NCBI RefSeq assembly: GCF_015706575.1
Contig: NW_024037052.1
Location: 12,016,711 to 12,080,710 of the forward strand
Direction: 5' to 3'
DNA from: Patiria miniata
Lineage: Eukaryota > Echinodermata > Asteroidea > Valvatida > Asterinidae
Length of the DNA: 64,000 nucleotides
Position numbers and translations under genes: made by a program. Below, piece by piece: positions 56,143-64,000 of this stretch; within the stretch, counting starts at the first letter, position 1; the number at the start of each line of letters is the position of its first letter. Below the pieces are notes generated by a model, which was not told the origin of the DNA, ran no database searches, and worked only from the letters and a program-made list of their open reading frames with translations.

Positions 56143-56720
56143 TTAAAAAGCAGCTTCATACTCAGTAGGAAGTGTGGCCTGGCGGTTAGGGTTCGTGACT
56201 CATGATCAGAGGGTCAGGGGTTTGAATCCAGCTGCTGGCCATACGTTGTGTCCTTTGGCAAGCCACTTCACCCCCACTTCGTGACTCATGATCAGAGGGT
56301 CAGGGGTTTGAATCCAGCTGCTGGCCATACGTTGTGTCCTTGGGCAAGCCACTTCACCCCCACTTGCCTCTCTCCACCCAGGAGTATAAAACGGTACCGG
56401 CATTAGCTGGCGAGTAACCTGCGATGGACTGGCATCCCATCCGGGGCAATAGAAATATTCTCGGTGGTTTCATGGCACTGAAACCGGAGATAAACGCCGG
56501 CCTGATGGGCCAAATTGGCTCGGGACAGACTTAACTTTACTTCATACTCAGCTGGAAAAGCGAGCACGGATAATCTGTGAAGTCACGGCAAGTATTTGCG
56601 ATGCGAATTCGCAAATGCTGAACACATTTCAATTCTGGCGAGTTTTGCAGCGAACGTTTTCGTGACGTCAAATGTGCTTCACCTTCGCAATTGTGTGAAG
56701 TATTGACCGGCCTTTATGCT
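56143..56720 (+). mobile_element. TTAA MITE family H interrupted by a SINE
   Basis: TTAA at 56143-56146, then AAGCAGCTTCATACTCAG, the SINE at 56166-56539, and the rest of family H from 56552 (GTTTTCGTGACGTCAAATGTGC, matching 40885-41084). The right end GACCGGCCTTTATG is decayed. Confidence 0.75.
56166..56539 (+). mobile_element. tRNA-derived SINE (family D) with internal 86-bp duplication
   Basis: It has box A TGGCCTGGCGG and box B GGTTTGAATCC. The segment starting CGTGACTCATGATCAG is present twice in tandem (56194-56279 and 56280-56365), so box B is doubled but box A is not. The tail CCTGCGATGGACTGGCATCC matches 21992-22275. A 12-bp target duplication CTTCATACTCAG lies at 56154-56165 and 56540-56551. 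Confidence 0.92.
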
Positions 56721-58804
56721 ACATCCAAATCTTATCCTGTGTGGAGCCAATAGAGCCCACAAGAGACTCCACTGTAGCCCTGGAAACCTGTTTCAGACAT
56801 GATTGATGACAGATTTTTCTCTTTGCTCTCATAAGAAGGTTGTGAACTACAAGTACCTAAATTTACTTGTACATGTACTAGTAATTAACATGTACCTGCC
56901 ATTTTTTTTGCCCACAATTTGCATTCACTCTCGTGCTTTTTAAGGTAGCAGCAATTCAAGAAAACCATCAAGAGATGTGCAAAGTTATTTATCTCCACAA
57001 CTTAACCAAGACCTTTTTTGCATTTCGTTTATTATTATGCTTCAAAGATTTCCTCCCTTTTTTTTTTTACTAGTCTGTGCTGTGGTAATGCCACCATCCT
57101 CAGAACCAGACTGAGTGACTTGATAAGTGAATTGTAGGGAGTCTGTCAATTTCAATCAAGTCGACCACTTTGGCCCATTACCTGGCCAATGCTTCCCTCC
57201 GATAGCTTGGTCTCGCGCGTTACGAACTCCATCGCTTCACCAAAATGCATCATTTGCCTTGTCATGTCAGATTACCAATTAGTGTTCCGTTACACCACCA
57301 AGGGGGCATCACCGGTTCCCCGCAAGTGCATGTAGCTAGAGAGCTAATGCTCAAGTATTTTTTTTTTTCTTTTAATTTTTTTTTTCTCTCTGCGTGTGTC
57401 CGCTTTATCCACCCCTGGCGCGTCGTGGCATAACCGGCAAAGATCAGTCCGATCTGCTTTGCCGCATCCGTTTCCCCATTTCGGAAGGAACACTTCAGTG
57501 TCTTAATTCTCCAAAGCCCTCCACTAGCCGCGGAGCGCGATGCTTTGAGTATGAACGCTCGCAGCTCCAAGTCATAAAAGAGAAAAGCAAACCGGCAAAG
57601 ATGCGCCCGAGATGAGTACCCGGGAAGGAAAAAAAAAGCGGGAGTCACCAGAGGGCTGAAAGTTGAGCCCCTGAAACTCAATGGTGCGTAGCCTTTCCAT
57701 TGTCCGCCCCTTCCATTCCATACCCTTTCAGCGGCAATATGGCAGCAATTTAGGGACATTTTCGGAGAGATAATGCATTGGCTCTCGGATTTCCAGCTCA
57801 CGTTTCGGGGCTCTCTAATAAACACCGTCCCGTCTCGGATTTAATTTTGGGCCGGGGAACAATGGAGTGGGGGAACGGCCACATCAGTCGGGGTCGCAGG
57901 AAAAACAAAGTGGCTCTTCTGGTTTTGCGACGGCAAGGGAATCCAGATTTAGAGGCCGGGAGACGGAGAACTCAGCGACTGTCAAGAGAGGAGGGTGAGA
58001 GTAAGAGAGGTGAAAACACATGAAAGGGGTGATGCCAGAGTGCGCAACTTAGACTTAATGTGATAAAAACTGGAAAATTAGAATTGATTTTTTTTTTTTA
58101 TTGCGGGGAGTGAAAAAAAGCCCACCTCCCAAAGTGCATCCTGCATGGCGGATGTACTGTTCAGGGTGCAATCCCCTATCGAGCTGACAAAATTTTAATG
58201 AAGAAGAGGAAAAAGAACGAACATTAAGATTGGAAGAATGTGCCGGGCCAGTGTAAACAACCGACTCGGGTTCATGACACAATGTGGTTGGGAGAGAAGG
58301 GAGGCGTATCATGCACCTAGCGTGCACTATTCATGAATAGCGGCGTTTTGCATTTCGGAAAAATGATACACGCTTGTGTCCAACACAAACGGCAATGACC
58401 CAACCAGACGAGTGAGGCCAATCGCTTTTATGTATATAAATTTCTCATTCTTGTGCAAGGAGAGTAAGACTTTCGTTGCAAGCCATTGAATTTTTTATAC
58501 CGGTGGAAGGTTTTGTACTTGAGCTAAGTACATGTAATACAAGTCGCCAAGTTAGCCTAAGGATATTGTGAAATTTGATCTTCATCAATTATGAATAATT
58601 TCAGTCCTAATCCTCATCTATTTTATATAGTGATGCAGAGTTCAAAAATGAAAGGTGATATTACATATAGCCTCAAGGAACCAAAAACTTTATAAACAAC
58701 TTTCCCCCGAAACCACCCTCCATTTATTCAGCTGTTTGTCATCTGCAAAGCAACTCATGTAGTAATTAGTTTGTCACCTCACTTTCATCTAATTACATTT
58801 TGAA
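56721..58804. other. Non-coding stretch with GC-balanced islands
   Basis: Balanced, CpG-containing blocks lie at 57170-57620, 57700-57960 and 58230-58420. A 187-codon minus frame (57262-57825) covers part of this but contains low-complexity Lys and shows no motif. I looked for a phase-0 exon continuing the SASH1-like frame and found none. Confidence 0.4.
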
Positions 58805-59290
58805 CTTTATATACAACATTTGCTTTTGCCCTTATTTTCAAAAATGGATTGATTTAGGGGTTAGTATTTTTACAGCAAATATTGTTAGAGTCACCTGTTC
58901 AAAGTTTTGTGTTCATAGATGCTGAAAAAACATAGGAAAAAAATGTTGTTCTTATAGTCTGGTTCCCTGACCCTATTTTAGACAAAACGGGGTAATTTTA
59001 TAGACGTCGGGGAATTATCAGGTCAAGGAACCATCATAGCTGGCTTGCACCCTTTCACGGATGTGTAACCAATTGCAAACAAAATGTGGACTAACTACAT
59101 TTGGTAAATGGGGGGCATTATTTGAAAAAAAAATCATTTGATACAAAAATTCCACTTTCTTGAGAATGACAGCACACAAGGTGCCGTGATTTCACAGGAT
59201 GCTTGAGACTATTATTCACTTACAGTCAAATAAGATATTTCATAATAATTTGGTAGTTTTGTTGTTTGATGTTTGTAAATGTTGTAGGCC
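58805..59290 (+). mobile_element. TTAA MITE family B lacking the central palindrome
   Basis: It matches the family from ATATACAACATTTGCTTTTG to GATGTTTGTAAATGTTGTA, including the TAGTCTGGTTCCCTGACCC pair. At about 59124-59142 the sequence goes from TTTGAAAAAAA directly to ATTTGATACAAAAATTCC: the 32-bp palindrome and a few flanking bases are gone. Terminal TTAA is not preserved. Confidence 0.85.
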
Positions 59291-59338
59291 TATATGTTTT
59301 AAGACTCCGAAAGCTACATGGAGCTGACTTTCTTTTGA

Positions 59339-59673
59339 CAGGGCTGCCAACTTCGAGTAAGAGCTGAGAGTGAGAATTTGGCGATGGCGCTTGAGCAGAA
59401 TTAATCATGCTAATGTGAGTGCGAAGCCGTAACGTCGTGGGTTTGGGGCCCGCTTAAGGGCCCTGAGAAAGTATGTTTTCTAGATGCTCTGTGGTGCGAT
59501 CTGAGGCAGTTTCTGACCACTTTAACCATTTTTTTTAAGCAAAAGATCATCATTTAAACATCATATTTGAGTTTTATTTATTAATTTTTTTAGCGTGAGA
59601 AATCCCATGTGAGCATGAGAACAACCTGAAATGTGTGAGTCTCACGCTCAATGCGTGAGAGTTAGCAGCCCTG
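59339..59673. mobile_element. hAT-like MITE
   Basis: The ends CAGGGCTGCCAACT and, inward from the right, CAGGGCTGCTAACT are 14-bp inverted repeats with one difference, a hAT-type terminus. Flanks TCTTTTGA and CCTTTTAT are at best a worn duplication. The interior TTCTAGATGCTCTGTGGTGC recurs at 35547. It is non-coding. Confidence 0.78.
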
Positions 59674-62600
59674 CCTTTTATTCCCGGCGACATGTTTGTG
59701 TGAGGGCTAAGTCTATGTTCCACCTTCCAAAATAACAGGATAATCTTTGTTCTCAAATTCCCTGCATCCACTGGTTTTGAACCAAGATCTTTTTATATTA
59801 CTTCCTCTGACATATGTACCGGCTGTTCCTCACCCCTCCCCTTGACTTCATTTCAAACTTGGACATCGATAGCCACCAGTAGAGAAGCTCAGAATTTTTG
59901 CGAGTTGGAGCGAACACAGAACTGAATTTGACTTTCTTCTTCTCCGCTCAACCCGTTTTCCATATTCTGTCCCAGCATTTCCGCTAATTCCATATCCTAG
60001 GGGTACAAAAGACTAAATGGCAGGCCCTGCTGTATAAATTTGAAATCAGAATTAGACATCCCGACCCTGGGTCAGCACCCCTTCCCTTCCCTTCCCCTCC
60101 CCCCAGGGGAAGTGTGAGAAACCATGCATTTCCATCTCGTCGGCACATAGACTGAAAGGTCACTGGGCCAGGGGCCCAATGTCATGTCGGATCTCTGTCA
60201 CGGAGGCGAGAATTTGTTTCGGGGGATGTTCGTTCGTTCCCCCAGTCACTACAAATTTGTAATGAAAAAAAATGAAATGCCTTGGAGTGAAGCGACGGGG
60301 AAAAAATCCACAAAGAGACACCTTTGGCCTGAATTGAAATATGACTTTTTTTTCCTTCCCATAAATGCGGTGTGCTACAGTGGAAATTATTGTTTTAATG
60401 AAATATTCATGATTGCAACTTCCCCACTCCCCTCAAATTTGGGAGGAAGAGTCGAAGCCTGTTAGACAAAGCCAAAGTTTCGAAAACACCCATTTTTTTT
60501 TTCATTGGCTGATACTGCTATGACTAATGAAGTGTCATCTGAGTGCAGACTCCAGAAAGAACCTGAACAGTTTGCAAATTTCCACAGAAAAACGTGACAA
60601 GAAAAAAGAAAAAAAAAGATCTTTGTAGCAGTTTGGCGTGTTTGATTTGCCAAACCGCCCGAGGCGATTTGTAGTCCAAGATGCAGCCGTAATAATACCA
60701 TCTTCTTTCATTAATCTCTCCCTGTTGCAACCAATCTTTTCACCTCTGATGACCCTGTGTTTGGATAAATAACAGGCCAAGCCGTAACCGATACCTCGCG
60801 TTCTCTTGGGTATCTCACTGGGACAAAAACAGAAAGAGACAGGGACACTCTATCGACATTACCCACAAAGAAGCGTTCATCCCTTTCCCAGGAAAAGGAA
60901 AAATATGTAAAAGCACCCTGGATTAAAGTCTTCACTTTCAGATGAAAGAGAAACAGTTTCTATTGTACCTAAAAAATAGACTCTGCGTGCGAAAACAGTA
61001 TCTTCTGATAGTCTAGCTAGTATCATTCTCATCCGAATTTGACAAATGGAAAGTCTTTTTGTTGTTGTTACGGAACAAAATAAGAGCTTTTCTCTAGAGA
61101 CAGAGTGGAGTGGCGAAGTCATCACATTGAAAAAACAACCAACACTTCTTTTTTTTCTTTCTTTTTGGCAGTGGTGTATGACAAAAGTGTCTGTCTAATG
61201 TGCATTCAAGACCCGTTTTGAAATGTGGCAAATTCATGACGGAAATGAATGGCTGCAAAAATAGATTCACTGCTTAATGCTTTTCCCAAAATTGGACTTC
61301 AATTTTGTTTAAGGAGTGGGCACATGTCTTTGTTCTGACTGGAATTCAACCGATATTTTTTACCTTATAAGGAATTTTGTTTGCCTTTTTTCTTGTCCAC
61401 CTTTCTTCCTTTCTTCCAGTTTTTTCCCATTTTGTTTATTTTCAACCTTAAAATTCCTCCGTTAGATAAATTAACTTTAAACAAGTTTAAAAGAATTTTA
61501 AGAAAACGCGACAACTTCATAAAGGTGAATCATTCTATTTTTGCCAACTATTTATAAATTACTTCTTCAGTGCCAAAATATTGACTCAAAAACATTCAGA
61601 GAATTGATATGAGTTGACAATCCTCAATCAATTGGGGGGGGGGGGGGTTATTAATTTTTTTCTGGTTTTTGTTTCAGTTATCTTCGGTGTGAAATTACAA
61701 GCCTCCATTGTGCACCTGAGAAAACAACTAAACCCAAGTTGAACAAAAATGATTCCGATTGCCTTTTTTGCTCAACATTTCTGTTCTTCCCCGGATTGAA
61801 AACCATGACTTTTCCAGATTTGCAATCGCTCAAGTCGAAAAAGAAATACCTAACCTACACAGCCTGACCTTTTGGTTGCAAGTAATCAATGGGAAATACC
61901 CTGCAGCTGTGGGTTGCTATGGTGGGTATACCGGTATCCTGTAATGGGAACCGGTCTCTCAGAGACGTAGAAAAAATCCCTGGAGAATTTGACACTTCCA
62001 CGTAAAACTCTGTGCTGTGCCGATAACAGTGTGCATATATACATGTAGATACTGAGAAATAATTTTAACAGGGGTTTAAAACTTTATAGTTTAGGCAGTG
62101 TTCAACTTTAGGCAATGTTCAATATTTTTTATGATTTTTCTGTGGAATATTGATTAAGACATCTTCATTGATTAAGATATACATGTAAGCACATTTTGCT
62201 TTCTTCAAGTCATAGGTAGGGTAAGAGTGGGTATTTTTGACCGAGGGGGGGGGGGGGGATCCGACCACTTGCTATTAAGCAAAAACCTTGAGTCGCACTT
62301 AGGGATTGATTATATGCTGCAAACAAAGTAGGGTAAAAGCACTTTGTTAATAGCAAGTGGTTGGATTCTCCCCAGCTCACTGCAGGATTTTACACAGCTT
62401 ACATAACACAGCACTGAAATTCGTTAAGGCAAAGAACTTGGTCACAGTGTCCAAAAATGTTGTTGTGATCAACTGATAATGTTGTAGTGATGTGTGACTG
62501 CAATTAAATGAAATTCATATGGCTTTAGACCAAGGATAAGGAGTATCTGCACAATCAAAAAGTTTCTAAATTGACTTCATGGTTTTGTAGTTATTTCAAA

Positions 62601-63975
62601 AATAGTCAGACGGATTTTTTTGGGGGGACATACTGTATAGTGCACTCTATAGGTCATGCACAGAGCTCATATATAAGTCTGTTGTAAAGAGTTATGAATA
62701 ACAAATGTATTCAGTAAAATTCTTTTCCCAAGTGTTACTTTTGTGTGCTCTGACAAGGTTCCCCCCTTTTCAGCAGTTGGCACAAATCTCGCGCTTTTTC
62801 TAGGTCAGTCAATACAGGTAGCTTTGCAGTTGATGAAAAGAAAAACCAACGCCGGTTTTGTTACGTTCTGTACCAAACAAAAAAAAAGGACTGCGGTTGG
62901 GTTACCTAACAGTGCACGAATGTCAAAGATACAGGGATGATACCGTTGTTGGCTTGCTCTTTTCACAAATCGTTCGGCTGATTTTTTTTTTCTTTCACGT
63001 CTTCTGCTCGTGCGTTTTCCCCTCCGTGTCGCAGTCTCGTGTTCCATTATTAATTAACCGTGCAGAAACTGATAGCGCGTACTGTGTGATGTCCACACGA
63101 CAGGTGGGCGAGTCGTTGACAGGTGTTGCATGAATGTAGGATAGGGGAAGTAGGATCTCATAGAACTGGGATCTTTTTCTCTTTTAAACTCCTGATTTCG
63201 TTCTTTTTCTCCCCGGCTTTTTCCGTCGACTGCTTTTCCCCGTCGACTGCTTTCCCCCGTTGATACAAAATGAACTGCCTGTGGGATCGCAAACTGGGAA
63301 ATAGACACCGGTGTTTAAAATTCCAAAAGACGAAGAATTGGGGAAAAAAAACTAGAGCAGAGAGAATGAGAAATGTATTGGGATGATTGGTTAGTGCTGA
63401 CGGCGCGATTTGAACTTGTTGGCGCGTGTGTGTCTACGTGTTTTGGGGGGAAGATACGATGGATAAATGTTTGACCTGGTTAGGGCTTTGCTAATGTGAG
63501 AGGCGTTCTTCGCTCCCCTTGCTTTTTGCCGTTCTGGGGGTAATCTAGCCGTCTTGCCGTCGGACATCTATCTTCTCAGAGCTTATGCCTCCGTGATTGA
63601 ATCCCATTGTGATTGCAGATGAAAAGATTTCTTTCTTTCCGCCCCTTCCCACCCAGCGGAGATAAAGTAGGCTTTAAGAGGAGCGGTAGCGCCAAATTGA
63701 AAAACGTCAATGTCAACATCAATGCTATGGAAGAAAGCCAATTTGAATCCCCCCCCCCCAAAAAAAAATTCGCTATTGCTCTAAAAGAAAGGATGAGACA
63801 TGTTTTGTCTTTACACGTGTGCAAGAATCAACGTCTTCATCTATTAGGGAGTAGAGGGAAGAAGAAAGGTTCATTTTGTGTGTGGAGATGGAGAATGGTT
63901 GATCTTACAAAGAGAAAGAGTTTGGTGGAGTGTAGTTTAGGGGAAGGCACAGCCGAATTCAAGTGAAATTCAAGT
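59674..63975. other. Non-coding stretch, no exon or element resolved
   Basis: Balanced strips lie at 60020-60330, 60770-61120 and 62990-63260. G runs are at 61635-61647 and 62246-62258. A 117-codon plus frame at 63613-63966 follows a plausible TTGCAG acceptor. It crosses a C run and an A run, however, and has no motif, so it is not called as an exon. Confidence 0.4.
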
Positions 63976-64000
63976 GGGGTGCTGTGGTCCAATGGTTACG
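63976..64000 (+). mobile_element. Possible tRNA-derived SINE head cut by the window end
   Basis: TGGTCCAATGG fits the RNA polymerase III box A consensus and is preceded by a tRNA-like GGGTGCTG start. Only 25 bases are visible, so a true tRNA gene cannot be excluded. Confidence 0.4.

Noticed and set aside
57262-57825. 187-codon minus-strand open frame
   Set aside because: It includes a Lys-rich stretch from a T run, no recognisable domain, and overlapping plus-strand frames of similar quality.
63613-63966. 117-codon frame after TTGCAG, considered as the next SASH1-like exon
   Set aside because: It runs through a C run and an A run, lacks any match to the expected LKEYE continuation, and the possible donor is poor.

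Overview
This window is AT-rich animal nuclear DNA. Coding sequence is sparse, introns are long, and there are several dozen short non-autonomous DNA transposons, tRNA-derived SINEs, long G or C runs and a heavily over-used palindrome, TACATGTA. That texture suggests a marine invertebrate. An echinoderm or other invertebrate deuterostome is my first guess and a mollusc my second, but no phylogenetic test was possible. I see no rRNA, no intact tRNA, no CRISPR array and no prokaryotic-style gene.

One host gene is well supported. Four short plus-strand exons at 30311-30375, 48243-48286, 53330-53452 and 55821-55936 have good acceptor and donor sites. Their reading frames join exactly (junction phases 2, 1, 1, then 0), giving 116 codons with no stop. 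The peptide is Ser-rich, then Lys/Arg-rich, then helical. From memory it resembles the N-terminal part of the SASH1 (SLY-family) adaptor, upstream of its SLY, SH3 and SAM domains. The start of the gene lies upstream and the rest lies beyond the window. The introns are about 17.9, 5.0 and 2.4 kb. A second, weaker candidate is a terminal exon at 51745-52024 inside intron 2, encoding two membrane spans and a Cys-bearing loop, with an AATAAA at its stop codon. It recalls the C-terminal half of TMEM179-type proteins.

Bases 1-30310 hold repeats and several GC-balanced islands that may be regulatory. One island, near 14.6 kb, carries a near-canonical POU-SOX composite site. From 30 to 56 kb the gene's introns are packed with elements. 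From 56 to 64 kb there are more repeats and GC-balanced islands, with no convincing next exon.

The most interesting mobile content is a group of TTAA-flanked miniature elements (families B, G, H and X below). B and G share related termini and carry a palindrome at their centre. The palindrome arms differ between copies in a paired way, the palindrome is missing or halved in two copies, and at three places two elements share a single TTAA. Other elements are PIF/Harbinger-like (TTA duplications), hAT-like, mariner-like and foldback MITEs, plus SINEs with clear target-site duplications. Family letters are local labels used only in this annotation.
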